A DNA stretch of 64,000 nt. Origin: Symsagittifera roscoffensis (taxonomy: Eukaryota > Xenacoelomorpha > Acoela > Convolutidae). A program made the translations under genes and the position numbers. Numbering within the stretch: the first letter of the stretch is position 1; every line of letters begins with the position of its first letter. The notes beneath the pieces are model-generated. The model saw only the letters and a program-made list of their open reading frames with translations. It searched no databases and was not told the origin of the DNA. The stretch lies in the NCBI RefSeq assembly GCF_963678635.1, contig NC_087067.1, forward strand, positions 56,271,964 through 56,335,963, in the 5' to 3' direction. Shown here piece after piece: positions 21,386 to 32,530 of the stretch.

Positions 21386-22269
21386 CCAGGAAAAAAATTG
21401 GGACAATACCATTCCTCTTGGAAAGCCCAAGAATCAAAGAATTTCAACCACCAGATCTTGAAATTGATTTTTTAATTGATTCAGGAGCAGAATCCAATAT
21501 ATTTAATATTCCCACATGGAATGAAATCAAAACATTACATCTAAAATTAACGCCGCTTGAAACCTCCAGTAAACTAGCAACAGCACAAGGATCAACATTA
21601 GTAAATTATGGAAAAATCCAATTATTCCTTCTCCCCACGAGAACAATGGAACAAAACAAAATTTTAAACAGACCGTTTAAACAAACATTTCATATTACTG
21701 ATATTAAGCAAAATATCATTGTCATACCATTTATATCTAAATATATATCAACAATCAACATCTTAAATAGTAAAATACTAATCAAAGATAAGTACAACAA
21801 AAACAAAAAATACAGCTCTAGATTAAAGATTAAACAAACAACCACCTTTCTTCTCAAATTTTATCCCATTTATAATCAACAACGGAAACACCTGAAACCA
21901 TTATCAGGAAATATATATAATTTTTCAATAAAACAAGTTCACCAGTATGATAAAAGTCAAAATAAACAACAACTTTTTATGTCAGACTTTGAATTTAAAC
22001 CTATTCACAAATTTTTCAAAATCACGATCTCATCTATTAAATATATGAAAAACACGAAGTCCGACATCATTTCGTTACACGTGTATAACAATACACCATA
22101 TCAAGTAACATTACCCTTAGGACTTTTAGGATATTGTGAAACAAACGCTACAACCTCACCCATACATGAAGTAGCCTACCGCGTTAATAATATACTCCAA
22201 TTATTAGATATTTGCCAATCCACAATTCTTGACGAAGAATTATCCATAAATAACATAGTAAGTAATTAA
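21340..22269 (+). CDS. Aspartic protease region of E-element pol
   Basis: This 309-codon frame opens in the -1 frame relative to gag, with an overlap of about 50 nt that includes an ATG at 21340. The protease active-site motif is LIDSGAESNIF, about residues 45-55 (D-S-G). The remaining 200 residues form the link to RT. It ends with a TAA in the same frame as the following RT fragment, probably a nonsense mutation. Confidence 0.65.
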   Translation: MLKHKSYLSNYTERITRKKIGTIPFLLESPRIKEFQPPDLEIDFLIDSGAESNIFNIPTWNEIKTLHLKLTPLETSSKLATAQGSTLVNYGKIQLFLLPTRTMEQNKILNRPFKQTFHITDIKQNIIVIPFISKYISTINILNSKILIKDKYNKNKKYSSRLKIKQTTTFLLKFYPIYNQQRKHLKPLSGNIYNFSIKQVHQYDKSQNKQQLFMSDFEFKPIHKFFKITISSIKYMKNTKSDIISLHVYNNTPYQVTLPLGLLGYCETNATTSPIHEVAYRVNNILQLLDICQSTILDEELSINNIVSN

Positions 22270-22362
22270 AAGAGAAACACAGATTGCTTCACAAAAATAC
22301 CAAATTTTAAACCAACATTCAACATAACAAAATACACAAGAGAACAACAAAAATTTTTAACA

Positions 22363-23001
22363 ATGTTTAATTTTGAACATTCACAAATTACACAAATCGA
22401 ATTTGATAAATTAGCAAAGCAACTGTTAAAATATTCAACAGTCTACACAACATCAAAATTTGACGTTGGAAAAATCAGTTCATCACTACATCTACCGTTA
22501 AAACCCGACGCAGTTTTCAAAAAACAAAGAGCCAGTAAAGTACCAATTCACTTACACGACAAAGTAAATAGATTACTTGACATCTTAGAACAATACAAAG
22601 TTATTTCACCAGTAAATAAGGAAGAACAACCAAAAGGTAACAATTTTATCAACCCTGTTATCATTCTAGCAAAAGGCGAATCACTAAAAATAGTTTTAGA
22701 CGCTAGATATCTCAATTCACTAATTGATGAATCAAAATGCAATTGGCATATTGAACCAATACAAGTTATCTTAACAAAGATAAATGGAAAATACTTTACA
22801 ACCGCAGATATGAATAGTGCATACAATCAAATGCCACTAGATGACCAATCACGACGTTTAACACAATTTGATATTGGAAAACAACAATATGAATTTAACC
22901 GCTCATTATATGGAATATCCATAGGACCAGCAGCTTTTTCAGCATATATGAGTAAATTTTTTAGACCCCTAATACTCAAGAAAAACGCAATCACCTATTG
23001 A
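22363..23001 (+). pseudogene. Reverse transcriptase, N-terminal part (E element)
   Basis: RT motifs in order are VLDARYLNSLI, TTADMNSAYNQMPL (catalytic Asp block) and NRSLYGISIGPAAF. The frame stops with TGA exactly inside the catalytic YxDD box, between Tyr and the two Asp, which destroys the active site if not suppressed. The frame is the same as that of the protease fragment. Confidence 0.75.
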
Positions 23002-23492
23002 GACGATGTTTTTATGCAATCACAAACTAAAGAAGAAATGTTTATAGTTTTAGAACACTATCATAAAATACTTCAGAACGAAAATCTGAAGGCCGCTCCC
23101 GATAAATCACACTTCTTTCTAACACGAGTTAAATTTTTAGGACATAATATTTAACGAAATTTTATCACCCCGTTAAAATCACGCATTGATGCTATTGAAA
23201 AACTTCAGCCACCAACAAACAAAAAGAAAATCCAAGAATTCCTTGGAATGTTAAGTTTCTTAAGAAAATACGTTTATAAAATGTAAATATACTTCTATAA
23301 TATCCTCAGACAACAAAATCACTTTGAATGGACCAGTGAACATCAAAAACGATTTGAAGAAATTAAAAAACTTTTAACTGAACAAATTTCAAACACAATT
23401 CCAGATCCGAACCAACCATTCTATGCAATGTCGATGCTTCAAATTTTGGCATCGGCGCAGCATTACTACAATCACATAGTAGTACAAATAAA
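23002..23492 (+). pseudogene. Reverse transcriptase C-terminal part and connection, broken (E element)
   Basis: The second half of the YxDD box and thumb-like sequence (KFLGHNI, IQEFLGMLSFLRKYV) are readable in the frame of the previous fragment. TAA stops lie near 23.15 and 23.28 kb, and a one-base frame change near 23.43 kb falls at the first RNase H Asp block. Confidence 0.65.
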
Positions 23493-23888
23493 ATGAACCT
23501 TATATCAGCAAATTCCCGATTATTCACTCAAGCAGAGCTACCACTCTCAACTCTAATGAGACAATGTACAGCTATTATTTATACACTTACAGAATATGAA
23601 TTTCTGATACTTGGATCAAAACACCCAACAGGTCTATTCACAGATCACAAACCAATTATTTTTCTCTTTACACAAAAGTCGAATCCAAATCATAGAGTTT
23701 ATAGATTTCAACTAATTCTAATGAAATTTCCAAACTTACATATAGTTTGGACAGCAGGAAAAAACCTTGCATTACCAGATACATTAAGTAGAAATACGCC
23801 ACCTGAACTTCTTACACGAAAAACTACAGTTGAAATACCACAAAATATTAAATTTTATCTCGCAAAAGATGAAACATCACCCCGATAA
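23493..23888 (+). pseudogene. RNase H region of pol (E element)
   Basis: This 131-codon frame is open from about 23.43 kb. It shows the Ty3-type RNase H layout: a Glu-less helix region (LSTLMRQCTAIIYTL), FTDHKPI with the conserved Asp-His, and the end block AGKNLALPDTLSRN. The usual Glu of the ExxA helix is replaced, suggesting loss of activity. Double stops follow at 23886. Confidence 0.65.
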
Positions 23889-24489
23889 GAATGTAAATAC
23901 GCAGTAAAAACTGATATTGATCAATCACAGATAAATAACCTACAACATTTTCCACTCTACTTAGATTGCCAGAATAATCACTACGAAGTTGACTTACTAG
24001 GCACATCAACTTTTAAACCAATTCCATACTCACAATGGATAAAAAAAACAATCAACAAAAAAAATAAAACACCACCCGCATAAAAAAGACTTTTTTCTAT
24101 TAATTGAAAAAGAAAATCTAACTGATAAAATAAATTTATCAGGTCCACAAACAAATTCAAAATACACAATAAATCAAGTTTTTGACCTCCATGACCCACT
24201 TGACACAATTCCTTTATCAAAACTGGAAATTGAAAATATTTTTCTCCCTCCAACAGATAAAATTACTGTTGAACTCTTAAAACAAAATCAAAACTTCGAT
24301 CCAGTAATAAGACAATTAAAATCATGGCACAAATACAAAACTAAGCACGTAAAAGCAGATACCACAAAATTAGGAATTATAACACTCCTCCGATATTTCC
24401 GAAAATTTAATAACACAGCAATTAATGAAAATACAGATCTTTTAGAAAATCAATTAAATGATTCTAAAGTTCCCTGTCTTTCTTTAAGT
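23889..24489 (+). pseudogene. RNase H-integrase linker, degraded (E element)
   Basis: Fragments of open frame carry conserved-looking text such as LFLLIEKENLTDKINLSGP and VFDLHDPLDTIPLSKLEIENIFLPP, broken by stops and an A-run (24.05-24.08 kb). It connects RNase H to integrase and has no separate function. Confidence 0.5.
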
Positions 24490-25332
24490 ATGATATTAAT
24501 AGCTTTTAACTTCTCACATACACAAAATACTAAAAGACACTCCGGATCAGAGAAAACATATTCAAACTTAACAAAAAATTTTTACTTCCCAAATGCACCA
24601 ATTTTGATAAAAGTATTATGCAATGATTGTATAGTATGTCAACTAAATAAACCTTATTCAAATCAAAAACAAATAGCACAAAAACAAGATTTTAAAGGAC
24701 AAAGTTTATATTTTAACCATCGCATTTCATTTGATACAAAAGGACCCATTTCACCATCCTCAGAAGGAAACTCCTACATTATGGTAAATGTTGACGCATT
24801 TTCACATTATGTAGCACTCAAACCGGTACCACATTGTAATGCTTATTATGCTTACACGACACTTTATGAACACTGGATAGCTAAATTCGGATTACCCGAA
24901 ATCTTAGTTACAGACAACGGTACAGAATTCATAAATAATGAAATCATAACACTATGCCACTTATATAACATTAAACATAACCCACGTACATCTCATGCAC
25001 CTTGGACAAACGGTTCAGTCGAAGGTATGAACCGTTCACTACAAGAATATCTCAGATGTATCATAAATGGAAATGATACAAAATACACAGAATGGTCAGC
25101 AGATGTACAATTATTTCCCTTAGCATATAATTCACAAATCACGAAAACTCTAGGAATGTCACCTTACGAAATGGTTTTTAATCGAAAACCACGTAAACCA
25201 ATTATGTTTACAGCAAATTGTCATAAAAATGCACAAGGTTATTGCCAACCAAATGAAGATTCAATTTGTTATAACCTACTTTTACACAAACATGATGAAG
25301 ATCATTTTCATCACCACAAGTTCTTAAATTAG
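24490..25332 (+). CDS. Integrase of the E element, zinc-binding and catalytic core
   Basis: The frame covers the HHCC zinc site (HTQNTKRH followed by CNDCIVC) and the DDE core: Asp in SFDTKGP, Asp in VTDNGTEF, and Glu in NGSVEGMNR, the last 36 residues after the second Asp. It ends early after DHFHHHKFLN because of a TAG near 25331. Integrase joins cDNA to the host chromosome. Downstream GPY/F-type material is in other frames. Confidence 0.75.
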   Translation: MILIAFNFSHTQNTKRHSGSEKTYSNLTKNFYFPNAPILIKVLCNDCIVCQLNKPYSNQKQIAQKQDFKGQSLYFNHRISFDTKGPISPSSEGNSYIMVNVDAFSHYVALKPVPHCNAYYAYTTLYEHWIAKFGLPEILVTDNGTEFINNEIITLCHLYNIKHNPRTSHAPWTNGSVEGMNRSLQEYLRCIINGNDTKYTEWSADVQLFPLAYNSQITKTLGMSPYEMVFNRKPRKPIMFTANCHKNAQGYCQPNEDSICYNLLLHKHDEDHFHHHKFLN

Positions 25333-25912
25333 CCTCCGGCACACACACCGAATGGATTTTAAATAGAGATAAAAAACACACCGAAATTTACCAAAAAATA
25401 ACAAAAAAATTGTTACAAAGGCAAAATATTAACGACCAAATTAGTTCACGTTTTTCACCAGCCACAGACACTTAAAAATTGGAACATTTGTCTTAATACC
25501 TAACTTTAATACACAAAAAGGAATTTCTAAAAAAATACAACCCCTTCAAAAAGGACCATACCAAATAATTGCCAAACCCACTGACGTAACGTATAAACTC
25601 ACCGATTCAAATCAAAAAGAAATTGTTCAACATCGAAACAATCCATTGCCCTACTACCCAAAAGAGTACGCACTACGCGAATTAACTCAATTATATTCTT
25701 TCACAGGTTTAAAAGTTATTCAAAATCATCCACATACAGAAAAAGAAATAGATGATCAACACAACGTTCATCATGAAAATCAAAATGAAAAACAAACCAC
25801 AACTCAAAACAATCATATAAAACTAGACCCAAAAATACCTCAAAAAGAAAAAAAACAAGAAAATGATAGAAAAAATTTTACCACAAGAATAAGTAGAAAA
25901 ATCAGAACATAG
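25333..25912 (+). pseudogene. Integrase C-terminal region, broken (E element)
   Basis: This includes a KGPYQII-like GPY/F region near 25.55 kb and a frame at 25646-25912 that starts MPYYPKEYALRELTQLYSF and ends in a Lys/Gln-rich tail. Frame changes near 25.33, 25.47 and 25.6 kb interrupt it. Confidence 0.55.
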
Positions 25913-26843
25913 AGAATCATCACGACTTAGAATTCAACCGCGTAAAAACTACAAAACATTCATCCCACAATCTAAAATATTAAAGAAAGTTGAGTTTCAA
26001 AAACAACTTTAATTTTAAAATAAATAATTTTTGCACCTCTGGATCATTTTGAACTTTCTTTTTTCAAGATAACATGCTGACAAACACGCAACAATTTTAG
26101 TTCAGATTCAGCCAATAGGAAACACTTAAATTTGTCACCTTCAATATCTCTAACACCAACCTATTAGCCGAAAGATATTAAACTCCAGGCATATCTATAA
26201 CTATAACTTTACAACCTCCAGGTCAAAAATAAGCAACTCGCTAAAACTTGACAACTAAAATAAATACCACCATATTATTACAACCCTCCCCTATCTAATA
26301 ACGCAAAGAACAACAATATTTTCCAACTCAGACCTCAAAAACCCTCCAACCAAAAATAACAAATTAGCCTAAACTAAAAAAGGACCATAATCCTTTAGCC
26401 TAAAGTACAAATTTTTCAAAAATACCCCAGATCACCCGACAAATAAAAATAAAGCAAAGAAGACCTTCCGAACACCATAAAATTAGCCCCCAAAAATTTT
26501 TCATAAAACTCAACCCACTTGTCAAAAAATCAGTAAATAACTCGACCACACTTGAATCTCGCCTCAAACAACAAAAAATATTCGACAAAGAAATCATTTC
26601 TTAAATGCTCTTCTCTCGATCAGTCAATATCTTTAAAAATACAATTTTCAACATTTTCATAAACTTTTTCATAATACTTAAACTTTTATTCATATTTCTA
26701 TTTGATACCTTTGAAGCTTTTATAATAATTTTAATCATTTTTGCAACATTTTTTTAATTTTCCACTCCCTATTTGAAATATATCTCCAACTTTCCCAAAT
26801 CATTGACCATATTCACAGGTTCGATATCCCAAAGTTTATTTAA
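25913..26843. other. A/T-rich interval of the E element with no supported gene
   Basis: This 930 bp follows the integrase and has no frame with recognisable content. It contains T-rich hydrophobic-coding stretches on the plus strand near 26.65-26.76 kb. Confidence 0.4.
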
Positions 26844-27032
26844 ATGATACGAACAATTTTTAGTAGAACACATATTTTTTTACTATTTGTAATTTTTATA
26901 ACATTTTTATTATCCCTAATATTGAAAATGTGCAAATGTATAAAAAAGGCAATAATCACATTCGCTTTAACAACAATCCTCTTAATTCTTTCCATTGAAG
27001 AATACTACAATAAACATAAATTTTTCCAATAG
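26844..27032 (+). CDS. Small hydrophobic protein frame, 62 aa (E element)
   Basis: The frame has two hydrophobic runs (IFLLFVIFITFLLSLIL and AIITFALTTILLILSI) separated by a short basic Cys loop (KMCKCIKKA), a hairpin-like double membrane span. It lies between integrase and the env-like frame. The function is unknown. T-rich DNA readily encodes hydrophobic runs, so it may be chance. Confidence 0.3.
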   Translation: MIRTIFSRTHIFLLFVIFITFLLSLILKMCKCIKKAIITFALTTILLILSIEEYYNKHKFFQ

Positions 27033-27266
27033 AAAAAATCAATCAAAATACTTTCAAAAATTGCTAACCAACAATCACAGAATCAGTCTTCACCGACATC
27101 CTCCCAAGAAAATCCGACAATACTTACAACTATCCAAAACCCCCAAATATCCACACGAATTTCTTTCCAAGAAAACCCATACACTTTTGAATAACGACAC
27201 GCTCGCTTATCCGAACCATTAGAACCAGTTCAGCGACAGGCAGCCCTAAGTGAACCAACATATAAC

Positions 27267-28174
27267 TTGTACCCAACATTACCACAAGAATTAAGTAGAA
27301 TAAGAAACATTAGTCAAAACCAAAATACAGTTAAAATAAATAGACAAATTATACATCCACGACGAAATAGAAATTTTCAAACCCCCCGAGTTCATTTTGA
27401 CATACCCCAATCACCAACACCAATTACCCCAGAAAACCCAAATAGTACATTACCAGAAACTCCCCCACTCCTTTCACAACGTAGCACCTCAAGTGTACCC
27501 TCAGATTACTTAGGTTCAACACCGACATCTGAACTAATACGTGAAAATCCCTTTAACCCCCCAATCTCACAGCACGACTACCATTTTGGACAACGCACTC
27601 ATTTACACAAGATGAACCAAACTTAGTAAACGACCCAATAGATATTTCTACGGATACAACAACATCATCATTACTACCAGAAACATTATCGCTACCATCA
27701 ACACCATCATTAAGCCAGATTTCACCAACGCCTTTCCGTTTAAATTTTCCAAATAACCTCCACGCTATATACCGAGAACAATCATCAACAAATATCCCTT
27801 TAAGATTAGATTGGAATACATTCACAGCACCCCCACCATTATTTGGACAACATCAAGAAAGTAACCGACTCCACAGTTGGGCACTAAAAAGACTACATTA
27901 TAGACAAGATATCCACGAAGACATTCGTGAACATAACATCCAAATACTCCAACAAAATAGTCTCCAATTAAAAGTCGAAATCACGATTAAATTAAATAAT
28001 ATTGTTCAACATCCTTACCCATTAAACCCACCCAATATAACAGCTCAATCGCTACCACCACCATTTATAACAACTGAAGTAATATACAAGTACGACAGAT
28101 ATACCAAAAAGACAATTGGTTACATCACATTTTATAACCCATACTCAGGATTATCATACACATGTATATTCTAA
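27267..28174 (+). pseudogene. Pro/Ser-rich accessory protein upstream of env, frameshifted
   Basis: Two open pieces, 27267-27626 and about 27611-28174, lie in different frames. They read as one protein of about 300 codons with a Pro/Ser/Thr-rich N-terminal half and a more ordered C-terminal half (LQLKVEITIKLNNIV). The second piece overlaps the start of the env-like frame by 13 nt, a compact arrangement typical of retroviral accessory genes. No family is recognised. Confidence 0.4.
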
Positions 28175-29901
28175 AAATATTAACATTTCAACACATCTTT
28201 TTTCTAATATTTTCCGATCAGATCACAAATCCTTCTCCTCGCACAGGACCCCAAGATTTATTAGTAACACACTACGATTGTGAAGAAAACGAACAAAAAA
28301 CACTACACAAATATGCTATAAATCAAGTATCACAATGTGAAACAGAACCACAAGCTATAGAAACTACAAATGTAATAGCAACACTGTATTCAAAAGCCCG
28401 AGCAACAACAGTCGCAGGATATAAATTTACAGCAACATTTTCCGAAAAGAAAGTACCGTGTTCACAAGTTTCAAACGGAAATAAAAACCGACTTGATCAT
28501 GAATCATTCTACCAAAGTAAAATAGAACGACTTCTACATCTAAATCCCGATGATTGTAAAAACGAACTACTCAGACTAAACATCACAAGAAATAAAAACA
28601 AGGACAGAAAAATAGTAAATTTTCAAGTCTTTGCCGATTCTGTACATCAAGCAGAACTTGAAAGATATCAAGGACATATAAAACTAGACGAAAAATACCC
28701 ATACAACGGCGCACACGGAAGATTAACTTATGACATACATGATAAACACTGGATACCACACATTGGAATAAATAACCCCTCAAACTACAAAGCAGACACA
28801 AAAAATAAAGGATATCACAAAATAATGTTTTTCGATTGGAAAAAACAACTCGAAAAAGTACAACTCACACGAGATTTATCAGACAACACAATGATCTATC
28901 AAGGAAATAGATTACCTTGCACAAACGATCAAGGTTATTGTGACCCTACAACACGGACACAAGCAACAATTGTTTGGTTTCCCGAAGATACATGTACAAC
29001 ATTTCAAGTAGCGAAAATCCACGCTCGAATGATAAAATTTCACGAAAATTATTTTATAGAATCAATTCCGTACGAACAAGTAAATCCATCCCGAAGACAA
29101 AGTACTGATTTTAGAAATATCCATAATATAGAAAATAAATTAACACGTTTCCAAATCTATCAAGAAACAGAAATTGCATGCAAATACAGAAACCCACTTT
29201 ACAAAACACATTATTCTGAAATACTAGTTGAATACGAAAAAGGTTTCGATAGGAACACTGGAAAAATAAAATTTGACCCTTATGCCACAGATCACCCTCT
29301 AAACGAAGGAACATCATACATACCAGTTAATTTTCAAAAACGCACAGGTCAACCTGGTGGAAAACTAAAGCCACATGACAGTAGAATCACACGTTTACAA
29401 GAACTATCACTAATGAATAACACCTATTTTGGTAATATCCACTATGATATTCACTTAGATATCAAGTTAGACTACACAATTAGCCAAATTTTTCAAGAAA
29501 TGTCACTCTCCGAATTAGAAACACTTCACCAATTATGCGAATTAGAACGGACACAAATCCTACAATCACTCGCACTAGCAGTATTAAAGATACCCTACGC
29601 AGGATACTTATTGTCAGGAAACAGATCAAATTTTCTTGACTACGAAGGAAATATTTTATGGTTTTGTACTTGTACCAAAAAAGTATCACCACTCTATGTT
29701 TTTGAAGATAAACGTTGTTATAAAAGAATCCCTATATTCTATAAAAATACAGTACATTTCGTTGACACACTTTCAAGACGAACATATTTTTGGGATACCG
29801 CAGTCCCAAGTGGATCAGAAAATAGCCACAATGTAGTACAATTGAATCCTGATGAAGATAAATACTATCTCCTTACTCCATACCCTACATTAATGCAATG
29901 A
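28162..29901 (+). CDS. env: Env-like glycoprotein, N-terminal 579 residues (E element)
   Basis: The frame begins with a hydrophobic signal-like segment (residues 1-19). A Cys/Tyr-spaced ectodomain follows, with a YDC motif near residue 38 and several further Cys. The position after integrase and the layout suggest an envelope protein. The N-terminal pattern recalls glycoproteins of chuviruses and env frames of some animal LTR elements, but that is recognition by eye. A TGA ends it at 29901, and the same frame continues beyond, so it is broken before its membrane anchor. Confidence 0.55.
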   Translation: MYILKILTFQHIFFLIFSDQITNPSPRTGPQDLLVTHYDCEENEQKTLHKYAINQVSQCETEPQAIETTNVIATLYSKARATTVAGYKFTATFSEKKVPCSQVSNGNKNRLDHESFYQSKIERLLHLNPDDCKNELLRLNITRNKNKDRKIVNFQVFADSVHQAELERYQGHIKLDEKYPYNGAHGRLTYDIHDKHWIPHIGINNPSNYKADTKNKGYHKIMFFDWKKQLEKVQLTRDLSDNTMIYQGNRLPCTNDQGYCDPTTRTQATIVWFPEDTCTTFQVAKIHARMIKFHENYFIESIPYEQVNPSRRQSTDFRNIHNIENKLTRFQIYQETEIACKYRNPLYKTHYSEILVEYEKGFDRNTGKIKFDPYATDHPLNEGTSYIPVNFQKRTGQPGGKLKPHDSRITRLQELSLMNNTYFGNIHYDIHLDIKLDYTISQIFQEMSLSELETLHQLCELERTQILQSLALAVLKIPYAGYLLSGNRSNFLDYEGNILWFCTCTKKVSPLYVFEDKRCYKRIPIFYKNTVHFVDTLSRRTYFWDTAVPSGSENSHNVVQLNPDEDKYYLLTPYPTLMQ

Positions 29902-30626
29902 CTCAAAAAATTTTCACCCGAAAGCATCAGAGCTATTGCTCGTAACCCAAATATTGATTTACAATCAATTGGAATATATTCTAAATCAGATATCCAACAC
30001 CACATTAGAACACAACAATTCCAAGAATTATTAACACAAATGGACACTATACAAAGACAGTCAATTAACCAAAATTTAAGAAAACTTGCCGAAACCGCAG
30101 GGTTTGCAGATATTTATATACAAGATTATAGCGGATATTTTAAAGACGTTAAAGATTATATATATCTAAACGGTGAAAAATACAGACCACAAGATTTTTC
30201 ACTTAAATATAATTTCAGTTTTGTCACCCTAAAAATGAAATTCTAGATTTTCTAGGATGGCCCTATTACATCTTAGAAAAATAAACTATCTTATACGCAA
30301 TGTTAAACTTTATAGGATTTCTTTTCTCACTCTTAAAAGGAATCTATGCGCTATACACATGCGCTATACACACACAAGTAAATAGACAAGCAAGTGTAGC
30401 ACGCATACTGTTCGCAGGATTTTTTGGCATTTTTTCATCATCAATAAACAAAATACTTCTAGACGCACGAATAAAAGAATATAACAGAAAAAAAGCGACA
30501 AGACAGAACACTTACGACGAAGAACATAATAATATAGAAGTAACACCTACCGCACCACAGTTGCCACCCCTACTACAAATTATCCATTATCATTACTACA
30601 AGTTCCCCGTAATTTTCGAAACTTAG
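29902..30626 (+). pseudogene. Env-like C-terminal part with membrane segment, broken (E element)
   Basis: The stretch after the TGA continues with KKFSPESIRAI and a 68-codon piece (30040-30246), then a stop. The next piece, 30300-30626, starts with a hydrophobic segment (LNFIGFLFSLLKGIYALYTC), has a second one (ILFAGFFGIFSSSI), and then a basic cytoplasmic-like tail. This is consistent with the anchor of the glycoprotein. Confidence 0.5.
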
Positions 30627-31498
30627 CAATCACACATAATCCAAATTTTAGACCAAATACAACACAAAGTCCCATCCAACACATAATGACACATCATTCA
30701 CAAGATGAGCCCACGATGAGCCGACAACTTGGATTCCTACACCGCTCAAATTACCACCCAGCCAACTTCCAAACTCCAATGCCAATAATCCCACTTTTTG
30801 CTTTCCCACCACCCGATTTTCCAATTATTAATATATCATCAAGCCCGAATTCGGATACTAACTCAGATTTTTCAGTTTTATAATCTATCTCACAACTTAA
30901 TAACCCTAATATAGAAACCCCTGATGAATTTGCAGATTCCGAACTATCTCCATCAAATAATTATCAGACCAACTACTCAGTTTTTTCAAAACCCCCTTTT
31001 CAACCAATCCCGACAAATATTTCACTCCCATCCGTTTCCACTCCTTCTTATGCTTCGCAAGTGACCCCAACCTATTCCCCACTTCATTCAGACCGATTAT
31101 ATAATAATTCTGCAGATACCCCCCAAATTTCCCAGGAACTCGATAGTTTTATTACCCTACAACAACAGTTAATACACCCTAACACCCTCACAATACATCA
31201 ACTTTCATCCACAATAGAATCCTCAAACCCATCTACTCCTACACCCTCCTCAGCTTACACTGCATCATTAGCACAATCATCCACATCCACCAAAACACCT
31301 AGTAGCACTAACCGAGCTTATCGCACTTTTAAAAGAAAATTCCCGAATCATCCATTCCCGACCAAACCAGGAACAGCATGCGAATATATTCATCACCCAC
31401 AACACACCAACACGGAAGGTTTTCTAGCAATCACCTTAACCTCATTTCCCCAATATACTTTGAATACACCTAACGACACTAATGACACACGAAGTTGA
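30627..31498 (+). pseudogene. Ser/Pro/Thr-rich tail region (E element)
   Basis: Pieces at 30686-30883 and 31061-31498 are rich in Pro, Ser and Thr (for example PSTPTPSSAYTAS). The last ends FPQYTLNTPNDTNDTRS before a TGA. They may belong to a long cytoplasmic tail or a separate 3' protein. No domain is recognised. The E element stops here. Confidence 0.4.
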
Positions 31499-31524
31499 TA
31501 TGTTAACTGTTAACTAACTACTAT

Positions 31525-31707
31525 ATAACTACTAGGTCTTAGCAAGGGCCACGGAAATAAAGCTACAACAGATGTCGGACAAGGTAGAGACAACCGACAA
31601 AGAGCATATCTTGATATGATTCTCATGCTCTTTGTCGGTTGTCTCTGCCTTGTCCGACATCTGTTGTAGCTTCATTTCCGTGGCCCTTGCTAAGACCTAG
31701 TAGTTAT
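31525..31707. repeat. Fold-back with 83 bp arms and 17 nt loop
   Basis: The arms 31525-31607 and 31625-31707 are inverted copies that match at 81 of 83 positions, with one A/G and one T/C difference. The right arm continues the minus-strand gag-like reading of G4 (KLQQMSDKAETTDKEHE), so the left arm is an inverted duplicate of G4 coding DNA. It forms the border between the E element and G4. Confidence 0.9.
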
Positions 31708-32417
31708 CCAGGTTCTCGTTTTTTTGTCTTATTTCCTTTTTCAGCTCTTGGCGGTCCTCCTCACTGCACTTCAATTTTTGTCTATTTCATTTAACTTTTC
31801 ATTAAGTCTCCAGCTCTACTGAAGTTGTTTTCCTTTCATCAGCTCGTTTATCTTGGCTAGCTGCTGCTTCTTGCGTGGCTTCTTCTTTATCCTTCCTGGT
31901 TTCCGTCGTTATCGTGGAAACTGATCCAAAGGTTTTGCTTTTCTCGGTCACTGCCGTTATCTCCTCCTTCTCCCATGGCTTCATTCCGACCATCGCAGCA
32001 ATCCTCTCGAGACTGACGGTCTCTTTGTTTGTGAGTCGTCCTTTATCGTCTCCGATGTGTTGGTCGCCTGGTCTCCATTGCCTTTTGGTGAGAACTCTAT
32101 GGTATTTTTTCCTGTTCTTCTGTTTTTGGCATCGGTGTTGACTCCGTCGTCCTCCGTTCCCTTCCATCTATACTTTGATCTGGTGTTTCTAGTTCAGTCT
32201 CTTTTGCTGGTATGCTTTGTTCTTCCATTGTTTTTTCTTTCGCATTCTGTTCCTTGTTGCTTCTGGTGCTGACCATATTCACTGAAATATTCTTCCTCAT
32301 TACTCTCGGGTTTATTGGTGTTGGTCTCTTTTGCGTTGAGGTCATGTTTTGCATAAAACCTGTTCCCTTTCTTTCAATTATCGATACCCTATTTCTCTTC
32401 ATGATTTTTATATACAA
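31708..32417 (-). pseudogene. Gag N-terminal remnant of G4
   Basis: Two minus-strand frames (32417-32097 and 32167-31802) recall the first gag frame of G1. VSTRSNKEQN corresponds to VETRSQKTSE, and GRERRTTESTPM corresponds to GRGRRLASESTPV. The order and spacing agree. The pieces are in different frames, so at least one indel has occurred. Confidence 0.5.
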
Positions 32418-32530
32418 TTTTCTTTATCTACAATTTTAAAATATACAAGTCCCTACTGTAAAATCTTATTGAAATTATAAGAAAATTCCCTATAAGATTA
32501 AAAAGGAAAACCAATCGAATTTAGCCTAAA

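Larger units (their letters stand above)
15691..31498 (+). mobile_element. E element: decayed, env-bearing Ty3/gypsy-like retroelement
   Basis: Plus-strand order is long leader, accessory frames, gag, protease, RT, RNase H, integrase, accessory frames, env-like glycoprotein and a Ser/Pro/Thr-rich tail. Codons are strongly A-rich (ACA, AAA, TTA), unlike the G-rich G elements. The order protease-RT-RNase H-integrase is that of Ty3/gypsy and retroviruses. Many stops and frameshifts show it is dead. The 3' end is cut at about 31.5 kb by the G4 fold-back, and no LTR pair was found, so the limits are approximate. Confidence 0.8.
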
